The translations under genes and the position numbers were made by a program. From Styela clava (taxonomy: Eukaryota; Chordata; Ascidiacea; Stolidobranchia; Styelidae): a stretch of 64,000 nt of DNA. Of the stretch, positions 11,395 through 23,731 are shown one piece after another. The stretch covers positions 19,149,395 through 19,213,394 of the forward strand of contig NC_135250.1 of assembly GCF_964204865.1 (NCBI RefSeq), read 5' to 3'. The first letter of the stretch is position 1; each line of letters opens with the position of its first letter. The notes beneath the pieces were generated by a model, which saw nothing but the letters and a program-made list of their open reading frames with translations, ran no database searches and was not told the origin of the DNA.

Positions 11395-14050
11395 AATTTT
11401 TGCAAAAGAACACCAAGGAGATGCGGAAAGTATTCACTCCTCGCTTGCCAATTATCTTCTGTGAATTTTTGTGTTATTCACTGTGTTTTACAATTGCAAA
11501 TATATTATTTATGTCAATATTTCTTGGAATATCACGCCATCTTAGGTAAACGAAAAGGCAGCCTCACTGTGTCATACGATTAAGCCGTCTTATCATCGCT
11601 TTAGCAGTTTCAACGACCGTTTTAGTGATTTAACATATTGTTAAGGAAGTTGAAGTGATTTTTTCAGGCTCTCGCTGGGCTTTGTTAATTATGGACATTA
11701 CATATTCGTGATGATAGGGGTGCAAGATGTGATAGTATGACCATACCCACATGGTGCGCAGCCAGGATTTTCAAAAAGGGGGGAGGGAGTCTACATCGGA
11801 AATTGTCTTCTGAAACAGACCCCGCGATTACGCGCCCGGCGTATAATGACTTTTCTGTCATGAAAAAAATATTCATCAAATCATGACAACTACGCGAATC
11901 TAAGATGTCTTTCTATATCAATTTAATTCTGTTCAACGTAACACGCGGTTGCGTCTTCTTACGACAGGTTAAAGAATTACTACTCTGAAATAGTTATTTT
12001 GCCCAATGCACCACAATAAGGGGGCGAAAATACATACTAAACGACCTTTAATCTGAAAACATACTGATTAGAAACCACGTAATGAAAGATGGCATCACTG
12101 CACGTTTTGAAATTAGTTGCAAATGCAAAAAAGTGTCTTTTCCGTCTTTAGCTTGACGTACGAATCATTGGTTGCGGAGTTAGGAACCGCGCTCAGATTT
12201 CGGACAAAAAAAAATATATATAATAATATATGACACCGGATTTCGAAATAGACTCAGTATTAACAAGGAAAATTGGCGATTCCGACGAATACAAATTTCT
12301 GGCTCAGGAAAATTGGATTCCAACTAAAAATATATATATAATATGCCAATCACCGACTTCGCAACACGAGACACAGCCGTCATTCCCTTGATTTGATAAC
12401 ATGAGATAATAGTGGTGCCGGTGCGTCAGTAGGTAACAGTGGCGCAGCCAGAGGAAGGGGATTCGGGGTCGCCGTGGATCTATGGACATAAAAATATGAG
12501 ATGAACTGACGGTTTATATTTAGTTATTATCTTAAGATATGATATAAAATCCCATATAGTTCAATTTAATTTATACCAATAAAAATACATATACTAGTAA
12601 ATCAAAAATACATATTCATCGCCTCGATATCCCCGCGGGACGGATTCTGAAACAGTCGCCGCGTCATTACCCCAAAATTCCACGGCCATCCCTGCATATA
12701 ATAATGTGTGGTGAACTACTCGATTATATATTGTTTTGATCCGTATTTTTGCCATTTTGCGAATTCGACAAATTTGAGCTGTACTTGCAACATTGATTCC
12801 GCTCCATCGCAATGCTGCCTTTCAGGTTATTTTAAAGATATACTCGTTTGTGAAATCCCTAAATCTGCTATAAAATCTCATTTTAGAACTATAAAATTGA
12901 TTGAGTATACTTCAGATTATTTATCTTATATAAGCTTGTATATTTTCAACACGATAAATTCCGCGCACAATTGACTGTTTCGTTTTCAGTGACGGTACGG
13001 TTTCTAAACATAATGTGTGAAATTTCGCGATTTACAATGCCTAGAGCAGGGGTCCGCAACTACTTTTTAGCGCGACCCCAAACAATTTTTTTAACTTCTC
13101 GCGACCCAAGCATTTGGTAAACATGTAATTAGTTATCGATTCTAAGACTATTGTCGACACTAAAATTTTTCTTGCACAAAATTATATGAAACTTATCACA
13201 TAAAATTGTGAATAATAGCGTTTATTATGACTAATGCAAATTATAAGCTTTGTGTATAATACACAACATACCAAATCGAGATTTAATTTCGGAGACGGCA
13301 ACTCGAAGATATTTTACTACCTCTAGCCTTGATCTGTCATTGTATTTTATGAAAACGCTGATGGGCGGGAAAAAAATGTATTGGTTTTTTAATGAATTTT
13401 GGATACTTTGCTGTAAGATACACGTAAAACTAATCTTTATACATTATTCGCTGGCATTCCGCTTATATGTATGGTTTGAGTGATGTATTTCTATCCGATG
13501 AGGGTGAGAAGAGGAGTCTTTTGTCGGGCGTTGATACCCACTGCTATAAGTGATCCGTACGGAGCCTCAGGGCTCCGCGAGCTATTCGTTCACTTAAAAA
13601 ACGGACTTGGTTAATTTTGTATCTGTGAAGAAGCATTGTCACTAATAAAATTTGACGATAGTGGTGTCGAAATGTGGTAGTGATTCAAATATAACATTAT
13701 CTATAACTAAGGGCGCAGCAGCCGTGGTTTCCTAAAAGAGAGGGGGTTCAGAATAGAAAATTTCCGAGAAACACTCATCGCCCAATCCATTGTCGACCCG
13801 AGAATTTAAAATGTCATATCAATTCTATTGTGTTCATCGTTGCTCGTCTTTGAGTTAACTAATATACTACGGCAACCATGAAATACTTGTCAAACCGTCT
13901 ACTAGCAATGAATGGATTGAAATCGTATTTTTGAGTTGCTCTTTCAGCACTTAGAATTATCGCAATGTTTCGTTGTTAAGGGAGAGCTTGCAGTTATGAA
14001 GCCAGTTATATTTGATACATTCATTGAAGGTATTTCACTTTCATTGAAGG
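11395..14050 (+). repeat. Block B, copy 1
   Basis: First copy of a large non-coding block that recurs at 16835-19255 and, truncated, at 25970-26585, with a short inverted piece at 28820-28990. It begins with ACCAAGGAGATGCGGAAAG about 20 bases after the sulfotransferase stop codon. It contains several transposon-end-like words: GCGCAGCCAGGATTTTC at about 11758, CAGTGGCGCAGCCAGAGG at about 12434, and CAGGGGTCCGCAACTACTTT at about 13047. I find no supported reading frame. Relative to copy 2 it retains about 140 bases at 11580-11720. Confidence 0.85.
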
Positions 14051-14058
14051 GTTTAGAT

Positions 14059-14464
14059 CAGGGGTCGGCAAACTACGGCTCGCGACGCTTCACTGAATTA
14101 TATTAACTAAACAGCCTTATTGACGAATATATTCTTTATGTGACAAAATTTGTTTTGAGAAACTAAATTATACTATAACCTAACAAGTATATAATTCACA
14201 ATCACTCGTTTAATGAGCCTATAATTGATTATAATTAGAGAAATGGCAACAGAACGTAGAAAAGTTGATGCTGAGCGCAAATGGTTTAATGACGCTGACA
14301 ATATTCAAATGATCAGTCTTCGCGCACTGCTTGAAATTTCTGGGTGAAAAATGTGATTCATTGGCCATTCCTTTGGTTTTTAACTTTCTAAAATACGTGC
14401 TACCCGCAAATGACTTGCAACCTTTAATTTTGGCCCGCAAACGACAAAAGTTTGCCGACCCCTG
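14059..14464 (+). mobile_element. hAT-type MITE h, copy 1 (complete, with 8-base duplication)
   Basis: The left end CAGGGGTCGGCAAACTACGG and right end AGTTTGCCGACCCCTG are inverted repeats. The element is flanked by GTTTAGAT (14051-14058) and GTTTAGAC (14465-14472), an 8-base target duplication typical of hAT transposons. Inside, after ATGGCAACAGAA, the plus strand encodes ERRKVDAERKWFND, which resembles the N-terminal RKVD.E...FN segment of GTF2IRD2/ZBED-like hAT transposases. The frame then breaks. Related copies lie at 19628, 21545, 23732 and 26895. Confidence 0.88.
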
Positions 14465-15935
14465 GTTTAGACTTTAGAGCCAGTGAAGTTATACAGTCAT
14501 CCCAACTCAAATCCTCGACCCACTGCCCTATCTTCCCTCCACTTTCCTATTCTCGATCCTCTGCTCCACCTCTCTCAACTTTCCTATCCTTGACCCACCG
14601 CCCTATCTCCCCCAAACTTCCTATCCCCTTCAACCTCTTTCTCCTCGAGTCATTGCACTATCCCCCTCAACTTTTCTTTCCCCTATCCACGGCACTATCT
14701 ACCTCAAATCTCCCACCATCGATCCACTGTCCGACCTCTCTAAACTTACTTATCTTCGACCCACGACGCTACACCACTCAGCACCTAACCTAACGGCGCT
14801 ACAATCACGACACGATCGTCAAAATGAACTCTACCATCTTGCAACCAACTTCAATGTGTTATACTGGTCGAGTATGCCAATGAGATGATACAATCGTACG
14901 TGACAAAACATGATTGACGGCATTCGTAAATGTAGGCTGGAATTTCAATTGGTAATCAATAACCATAATTAGTGGCTTAAAAATGTGCTACTAATTAAGC
15001 TACTCATTACATCGGGTTTGAGGCGACTGTTTTTAAAATTTTGAAAGGCCGTTCGATTTCCACATACCTGAGTTCATTTTTAGAAACTCATTCGATGTCG
15101 CCTGTATTTCTGTGCAAGGCAAAAAGATGAGGAAATAATCAAATAGTTGCACGCATAGTCATTTTCAACGAATGTTCTGCCATATTCTGTTGTATATACA
15201 GATTTCTTTTACGTGACTGAGAAGGCTGAAAAGTCAAAAACAGTAAAAAATATAAGTCGCTCAGTGAGTGTAATCCCTTCCAAACTATTTTTAAGCCATG
15301 AAATGTTTTGTCGTAGCTAGCGTTGCAACTGCCTTTTGGTTCAGCGTATAGTCCCAAAATTGAGCTTATCTTATCTGCAACTTCATGAAGTTGCAAAGGA
15401 CGCAGTTAGCACGTAATCTTCGGCACTACAAAATGTTGAAGAAAAATACTTTATATGGACCAGAGCACTATTGCTTATTTCAGATCAGCATCATATTGTC
15501 ACAAGACTCACGACATGGCCAATTATTAAGGGCATAAAACGGCTTGTGGAAACTTAGAAAACTGCTATTCCCAACAAAAAACCATCAGTAGCCCAATTAG
15601 TGAAACATTTTTAAACTACCAATTAAGGTTATTGTTTACTAATTAATATTCCAGCCTACATATAGGGAATGCTGTCAATCATGTTTTGTCGACGTACGAT
15701 TGAATCATCTCATTGGCATACACGACCAGTATAACCCATGGCAGTTGGTCGCAAGATAGTAAAGTTCAGTGTGGCGATTGGGTCGTGAATAAAGCGCCGT
15801 TAGGTCAGGAGATAGGTAAGTTGTGGCAGATAGGGCAGTGGGTCCGAGGATAGGTAGGTTGAGGGGAATAGGGCAGTTGGGTCGAGGATAAGGAAGGTTG
15901 GGGGAGGTAGGGCGGTGGGTCGAGGACAATTTTAA
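14465..15935 (+). repeat. Composite element T, copy 1, with inverted 37-base minisatellite arms
   Basis: The left arm (about 14500-14780) is a C/T-rich minisatellite of about 37-base period with core CGACCCACTGCCCTATC. An inner stem follows (GATACAATCGTACGT...CATGATTGACGGCATTCGTA, to 14945), then a 700-base centre, then the same stem inverted (15645-15720) and the minisatellite inverted (15780-15935). The whole is a large interrupted palindrome. The proline/serine/leucine-rich open frames in the arms are translated minisatellite, not genes. Confidence 0.85.
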
Positions 15936-16834
15936 GTGTCTTTAACGGAGAACCCGAAGTCTACGTAGTAGGATATAACAATGCGAACAACTAAGTAACG
16001 AATGTTTCCCCGATTTTTGATCTCTTGAATTCTTCCTCTTTACACTCTACCATTGCAAAATTATTGGTACTTTTCATTTCAAGAATGGTTTTGCGAGTTT
16101 AGGACTTATATTTACCAAAACACAACTAAAATCTAACAAATAACACGCGAAAACCGACAAAACGAGCTAATATCACAACCACGAAAGGCCTGAGCACTTC
16201 TGAAACGTTTATTGTTACTTCAATTTTGCACTTATTCTGATTGGCCAATGTTACGGCAGTAAATAAGGAAGTGTATACTCGGGGAAACATTCATAATTAT
16301 AATCAGAGATTTATAAAGTTGTTATACATAATTACGCTGCACAGACGCGATGCTCGTATTTATGGAAAATTTAAATTGTTTCGCGACCCAGAGCGGAGGG
16401 CTTCGCGACCCAATTAGACTGCACTGGAGTACACCGAGCACGATTTGCCTGATATTTGATAGGTAAACTTTCCAGAGAAGAAGGATTACATACCAAAGAG
16501 TTATGGAATGAAGTACTTTGCAAAGTAAGAGTAATAAACTGCAAAAAAATGTAACTATATGGAGGGAGAAAGCAACTATCAGGAAAAGGAAATTTCGGAA
16601 GTTGATTTGTATAAATTGCAAGTAACTTTATCGATTTTGTATATTTTTGTATGAATATAACATAAATTTAATATACAGGTATGTAAAAAATGTCTTAAGT
16701 GTTTATATCTTTGGCCCGTATTCGATAATGAAGAATTTTTTTTTGGTGGAGGACTAATCAGTTTAGCGAATTGACAAAAATAGGTCCAAGGCATGGCCTA
16801 TTCAAAGAATGAAAAATGATATTTTGTATGCAAT
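15936..16834 (+). repeat. Block S, copy 1
   Basis: It starts at GTCTTTAACGGAGAACCC and ends where block B begins. It is nearly identical to 25035-25968; the main difference is a loss of about 25 bases near 16185 (CTGTCTGTCTGAATGGCAAA is present only in copy 2). It contains an ATTGG/CCAAT palindrome (GATTGGCCAATG at 16239) and a hAT-end-like segment, TTCGCGACCCAGAGCGGAGG to CAATTAGACTGCACTG (16379-16425). No supported gene. Confidence 0.85.
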
Positions 16835-19255
16835 AGAACACACCAAGGAGATGCAGAAAGTATTCACTCCTCGCTTGCCCATTATCTTTTGTGAATTTTT
16901 GTGTTATTCACGGTGTTTTACAATTGCAAATATATTATTTATGTCAATATTTCTTGGAATATCACGCCATCTTAGGTAAACGACAAGGCAGCCTCACTGT
17001 GTCATACGATGTGATAGTATGACCATACCCACATGGTGCGCAGCCAGGATTTTCAAAAAGGGGGGAGGGAGTCTACATCGGAAATTCTCTTCTGAAACAG
17101 ACCCCGCGATTACGCGCCCGGCGTATAATGACTTTTCTGTCATGAAAAAAATATTCATCAATCCATGACAACTACGCGAATCTAAGATGTCTTTCTATAT
17201 CAATTTAATTCTGTTCAACGTAACACGCGTCTTCTTACGACGGGATAAAGAATTACTACTCTGAAATAGTTATTTTGCCCAATGCACGACATTGAGGGGG
17301 CGAAAATACATACTAAACGACCTTTGATCTGAAAACATACTGATTAGAAACCACGTAATGAAAGATGGCATCACTGCACGTTTTGAAATTAGTTGCAAAT
17401 GCAAAAAAGTGTCTTTTCCGTCTTTCAGCTTGACGTACGAAGCATTGGTTGCGGTGTTAGGAACCGCGCTCAGATTTCGGACAAAAAAAATATATATAAT
17501 TTTATATGACACCGGATTTCGAAATAGACTCAGTATTAACAAGGAAAATTGGCGATTCCGACGAATACAAAATTTCTGGCTCAGGAAAATTGGATTCCAA
17601 CTAAAAATATATATATAATATGCCAATCACCGACTTCGCAACACGAGACACAGCCGTCATTCCCTTGATTTGATCACATGAAATAATAGTGGTGCGTCAG
17701 TAGGTAACAGTGGCGCGGGAAGGGGATTCGGGGTCGCCGTGGATCTATGGACATAAAAATAGGAGATGAACTGACGGTTTATATTTAGTTATAATCTTAA
17801 GATATGATATAAAATCCCATATAGTACAATTTAATTTATACCAATAAAAATACATATACTAGTAAATCAAAAATACATATTCATCGCCTCGAAATCCCCG
17901 CGGTCGCCGCGTCATTACTCTAAAATACCACGGCAATCCGTACATATAATAACGTGTGGTGAACTACTCGATTATATATTGTTTTGATCCGTATTTTTGC
18001 CATTTTGCGAATTCGACAAATTTGAGCTGTACTTGCAACATTGACTCCGCTCCATAGCAATGCTGCCTTTCAGGTTATTTTAAAGATATGCTCGTTTGAG
18101 AAATCCCTAAATCTGCTATAAAATCTCATTTTAGAACTATAAAATTGATTGAGTATACTTCAGATTATTTATCTTATATAAGCTTGTATATTTTCAACAC
18201 GATAAGTTCCGCGCACAATTGACTGTTTCGTTTTCAGTGACGGTACGGTTTCCAACGCCAACCAAACATAATGTGTGAAATTTCCCGATTAACAATGCCT
18301 AGAGCAGGGGTCCGCAACTACTTTTTAGCGCGACCCAAAAAATTTTTTTTTAACTTCTCGCGACCCAAGCATTTGGTAAACATGTAATTAGTTATCGATT
18401 CTAAGACTATTGTCGACACTAACATTTTTCTTGCACAAAATTATATGAAACTTATCACATAAATTGTGAATAATAGCGTTTATTATGACTAATGCAAATT
18501 ATAAGCTTTGTGTATAATACACAACATACCAAATCGAGATTTAATTTGGGAGACGGCAACTCGAAGATATTTTACTACCTCTAGCCTTGATCTGTAATTG
18601 TATTTTATGAAAACGCTGATAGGCGGGAAAAATGTATTGTTTTTTAATGAATTTTTGATGCTTTGCTGTAAGATACACGTGAAACCAATCTTTATACATT
18701 ATTCGCTGGCATTCCGCTTATATGTATGGTTTAAGTGATGTATTTCTATCCGATGAGGGAGAGAAGAGAGTGATCCGTACGGAGGCTCAGGGCTCCGCGA
18801 GCTATTCGTTCACTTAAAAAACTGACTTGGTTAATTTTGTATCTGTGATGAAGCATTGTCATTAATAAAATTTGACGACGGTGGTGTCGAAATGTGGTAG
18901 TGATTCAAATATAACATTATCTATAACTAAGGGCGCAGCAGCCGTGGTTTTCTAAAAGAGAGGGGGTTCAGAATAGAAAATTTCCGAGCAACACTCATCG
19001 CTCAATCCATGGCCGACCCGAGAATTTAAAATGTCATATCAATTCTATTGTGTTCATCGTTGCTCGCCTTTGAGTTAACTAATATACTACGGCAACCATG
19101 AAATACTTGTAAAACCGTATACTAGCAATGAATGGATTGAAATCGTATTTTTGAGTTGCTCTTTCAGCACTTAGAATTATCGCAATGTTTCGTTGTTAAG
19201 GGAGAGTTTGCAGTTATGAAGCCAATTATATTTGATACCTTCATATCGAATTGGG
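16835..19255 (+). repeat. Block B, copy 2
   Basis: High-identity duplicate of 11395-14040, lacking the segment equivalent to 11580-11720 and with scattered small changes. For example, it gains an A-rich frame at 17358-17618 that is not conserved as coding in the other copy. It is followed by about 80 unrelated bases and then a truncated T arm. The ends of the duplication differ from copy 1, where a complete h element follows. Confidence 0.85.
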
Positions 19256-19344
19256 TCTATGAATAAATGTATCAGTGATTTCTAGATGCAGTGATGGGAC
19301 AAATATCGGCCGACTCAGTAAAATGATCAAACTTTCATTAACCC

Positions 19345-19627
19345 TAGGGTTTCCCCTTCAACCTCTTTCTCTTCGAGTCATTGCACTATCTCCCTCAACT
19401 TTTCTTTCTTCTATCCACTGCACTATCTGCCTCAAATTTCCCACCCTCGATCCACTGTCCGACCTCTCTCAACTTACTTATCTTCGACCCACGACGCTAG
19501 ACCAGTCAGCACCTAACCTAACGGCGCTACAATCACGATACGATCGTCAAAATGAACTCTACCATCTTGCAACCAACTTCAATGTGTTATACTGGTCGAG
19601 TATGCCAATGAGATGATACAATCGTAC
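19345..19627 (+). repeat. Truncated T left arm
   Basis: C/T-rich minisatellite units followed by the inner stem word ACTGGTCGAGTATGCCAATG and CAATCGTACGTCGA. It then joins abruptly to the inside of an h element at 19628. Only the left arm of T is present. The junction differs from the one shared by units at 21545 and 23732, so this piece arose by a separate rearrangement. Confidence 0.8.
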
Positions 19628-21544
19628 GTCGATGAGCCTATAATTGATTATAATTAGAGAATTGGCAACAGAACGTAGAAAAGTTGATGCTGAGCGCAAA
19701 TGGTTTAATGACGTTGACAATATTCAAATGATCAGTCTTCGGGCACTGCTTGAAATTTCTGGGTGAAAAATGTGATTCATTGGCCATTCCTTTGGTTTTT
19801 AACTTTCTAAAATACGTGCTACCCGCCAATGATTTGCAACCTTTAATTTTGGCCCGAAAACGACAAAAGTTTGCCGACCCCTGGTTTAGACTTTAGAGCC
19901 AGTGAAGTTACACAGTCATCCCAACTCAAATCCTCGACCCACTGCCCTTATCTCCCCTCCACTTTCCTATTATCGATCCTCTGCCCTGGCTCCCTCGCCT
20001 CTGCTCCACCTTCCTATCCTTGACCCACCGCCCTATCTCGCTCAACCTTCCTATCCTCGACCCAATGTCCTATTACCCTCAACCTTCCTATCCCCTTCAA
20101 CCTCTTTCTCCTCGAGTCATTGCACTATCTCCCTTAACTTTTCTTTCCTCTATCCACTGCACTATCTGCCTCAAATCTCCCACCCTCGATCCACTGTCCG
20201 ACCTCTCTCAACTTACTTATCTTCGACCAACGACGCTACACCACTCAGCACCTAACCTAACGGCGCTAAAATCACGACACGATCGTCAAAATGAACTCTA
20301 CCATCTTGCAACCAACTTCAATGTGTTATACTGGTCGAGTATGCCAATGATATGATACAATCGTACGTCGACAAAACATGATTGACGGCATTCGTAAATG
20401 TAGGCTGGAATCCCAATTGGTAATCAATAACCATAATAAGTGGCTTAAAAATGTGCTACTAATTAAGCTACTCATGGCACCGGGTTTGAGGTGACTGTTT
20501 TTAAAATTTTGAAAGGCCATTCGATTTCCACATACCTGAGTTCATTTTTAGAAACTCATTCAAAGTTGCCTGTATTTCTGTGCAAGGCAAAACGATGAAG
20601 AAATAATCAAATAGTTGCACGCTTAGTCATTTTCAACGAATGTTCTGCCATATTCTGTTGTATATACAGATTTCTTTTACGTGACTGAGAAGGCTGAAAA
20701 GTCAAAAACAGTCAAAAATATAAGTCGCTCAGTGAGTGTAATCCCTTCCAAACTATTTTTAAGCCATGAAATGTTTTGTCGTAGCTAGCGTTGCAACTCC
20801 CCCTTAGTTCAGTGTATAGTCCCAAAATTCAGCTTATCTTATCTGCAACTTAATGAAGTTGCAAAGGACGCAATTAGCACGTAATCTTCGGCATCGCTTT
20901 TACTATAAAATGTTGAAGAGAAATACTTTATACGGACCAGAGCACTATTGCTTATTTCGGATCAGCATCATATTGTCACAAGATTCACGACATGGCCAAT
21001 TAATAAGGGCATAAAACGGCTTGTTGAAACTAAGAAAACCGCTGTTCCCAACAAAAAACCACCAGTAGCCCAAGTAGTAAAATATTTTTAAACTACCAAT
21101 TAAGGTTATTGTTTACTATTTAATATTCCAGCCTACATATACGAATGCTGTCAATCATGTTTTGTCGACGTACGATTGAATCATCTCATTGGCATACACG
21201 ACCAGTATAACCCATGGCAGTTGGTCGCAAGATAGTAAGGTTCACTGTGGCGATCGGGTCGTGAATAAAGCGCCGTTAGGTCAGGTACCGAATAGTATAG
21301 CACCGTAGGTCAAAGATAGGTAAGTCGTGGCAGATAGAGCAGTGGGTCCGACGATAGGTAGGTTGAGTGGAATAGGGCAGTAGGTCCATAAGAGGGAGGT
21401 TAAGGGAGATAAAGCGGTGGATCGAGGATGCGAAAGTTGGGGAGATATAGCAGTGGGTCGAGGATAAGGAGATAGCGTAGTGGGTCGAGGATAGGAAGGT
21501 TGAGGGAGATAGGGTAGTTGGTCGAAGACAGGATATTTGAGGGA
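19628..21544 (+). repeat. h-T tandem unit 1
   Basis: A 5'-truncated h element (19628-19885, from ATGAGCCTATAATTGATTA to TTTGCCGACCCCTG) is joined to a complete T: left minisatellite arm 19915-20250, stem 20330-20405, centre to 21120, inverted stem 21130-21215, inverted minisatellite 21290-21540. The unit is about 1.9 kb and is followed by two more units of the same design. Confidence 0.85.
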
Positions 21545-23731
21545 GATACTATAACCTAACAAATATATAATTCACAAGCACTCGTTTAATGAGCCTATAA
21601 TTGATTATAATTAGAGAATTGGCAACAGAACGTAGAAAAGTTGATGCTGAGCGCAAATGGTTTAATGACGTTGACAATATTCAAATGATCAGTATTCGGG
21701 CACTACTTGAAATTTCTGGGTGAAAAATGTGATTCGTTGGCCATTCCTTTGGTTTTTAACTTTCTAAAACACGTGCTACCCGCCAATGATTTGCAACCTT
21801 TAATTTTGGCCCGCAAACGACATAGGTTTGCCGACCCCTGGTTTAGACTTTGGAGCCAGTGAAGGTATACAGTCATCCCAACTCAAATCCTGGACCCACT
21901 GCCCTATCTCCCCTCCACTTTCCTATTCTCGATCCTCTGCCCTGGCTCCCTCGCCTCTGCTCCACCTTCCTATCCTTGACCCACCGCCCTATCTCGCTCA
22001 ACCTTCCTATCCTCGACCCAATGTCCTATTACCCCCAACCTTCCTATCCCCTTCAACCTCTTTCTCCTCGAGTCATTGCACTATCTCCCTCAATTTTCTT
22101 TCCTCTATCCACTGGACTATCTGCCTCAAATCTCCCACCCTCGATCAACTGTCCGACCTCTCTCAACTTACTTATCTTCGACCCACGACGCTACACCACT
22201 CAGCACCTAACCTAACGGCGCTACAATCACGACACGATCGTCAAAATGAACTCTACCATCTTGCAACCAACTTCAATGTGTTATACTGGTCGAGTATGCC
22301 AATGAGATGATACAATCGTACGTCGACAAAACATGATTGACGGCATTCGTAAATGTAGGCAGGAATCTCAATTGGTAATCAATAACCATAATTAGTGGCT
22401 TAAAAATGTGCTACTAATTAAGCTACTCATGGCACCGGGTTTGAGGTGACTGTTTTTAAAATTTTGAAAGGTCATTCGATTTCCACATACCTGAGTTCAT
22501 TTTTAGAAACTCATTCAAAGTTGCCTGTATTTCTGTGCAAGGCAAAACGATGAGGAAATAATCAAATAGTTGCACGCTCAGTCATTTTCAACGAATGATC
22601 TGCCATATTCTGTTGTATATACAAATTTCTTTTACGTGACTGAGAAGGCTGAAAAGTCAAAAATATAAGTCGCTCAGTGAGTGTAATCCCTTCCAAACTA
22701 TTTTTGAGCCATGAAATGTTTTGTCGTAGCTAGCGCTGCAACTGCCCTTTAGTTCAGCGTATAGTCCCAAAATTGAGCTTATCTTATATGCAACTTAATG
22801 AAGTTGCAAAGGACGCAGTTAGCACGTAATCTCCGGCATCGCTTTTACTATAAAATGTTGAAGAAAAAAATTTATACCGATCAGAGCACTATTGCTTATT
22901 TCGGATCAGCATCATATTGTCACGAGACTCACGATATGGCCAATTATTAAGGGCATAAAACGGCTTGTTGAAACTAAGAAAACTGCTATTCCCAACAAAA
23001 AACCATCAGTAGCCCAATTAGTAAAACATTTTTATACTACCAATTAAGGTTATTGTTTACTATTTAATATTCCAGCCTACATATACGAATGCTGTCAATC
23101 ATGTTTCGTCGACGTACGATGGAATTATCTCATTGGCATACACGACCAGTATAACCCATGGCAGTTGGTCGCAAGATAGTAAAGTTCACTGTGGCGATCG
23201 GGTCGTGAATAAAGCGCCTTTAGGTCAGGTACCGAATAGTATAGCACCGTAGGTCAAAGATAGCTAAGCTGTGGAAGATAGGGTAGTGGGTCCGAGGATA
23301 GGTAGGTCTATTATTGTTTACTATTTAGTATTCCAGCCTACATATACGAATGCTGTCAATCATGTTTTGTCGACGTACGATTGAATCATCTCATTGGCAT
23401 ACCCGACCAGTATAACCCATGTCAGTTGGTCGCAAGATAGTAGAGCTCAGTGTGGCGATCAGGTCGTGAATAAAGCGCCGTTAGGTCAGGTACCGAATAG
23501 TATAGCACCGTAGGTCAAAGATAGGTAAGTTGTGGCAGATAGGGCAGTGGGTCCGAGGATAGGTAGGTTAAGGGGAATAGGGCAGTAGGTGGAGAAGAGA
23601 GAGGTTGAGGGAGATAAAGCGGTGGTTCGAGGATGCCAAAGTTGGGGAGATATAGCAGTGGGTCGAGGATAGGAAGGTTGAGGGAGATAGGGCAGTGGGT
23701 CGAAGACAGGAAAGTTGAGGGAGATAGTATA
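21545..23731 (+). repeat. h-T tandem unit 2
   Basis: It begins inside h at CTATAACCTAACAA directly after the inverted minisatellite of unit 1, the same breakpoint as at 23732. The h part ends at 21842. T then runs with left arm 21880-22205, centre 22370-23080 and right stem 23080-23170. The right arm is itself duplicated: the stem and arm recur at 23310-23731. The unit is about 2.2 kb. Confidence 0.85.

Noticed and set aside
15139-15396. 85-codon minus-strand frame in the centre of element T copy 1
   Set aside because: Not recognisable as a transposase, and broken or altered in the equivalent centres at 20600-20880 and 22540-22820.
19902-22310. Long Pro/Ser/Leu-rich open frames (up to 160 codons) on the plus strand, with similar ones at 14452-14793 and 24006-24383
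   Set aside because: They are translations of the 37-base minisatellite; period 37 shifts the frame each unit, the frames are open by chance because the array lacks A-rich stops, and equivalents occur in both orientations.
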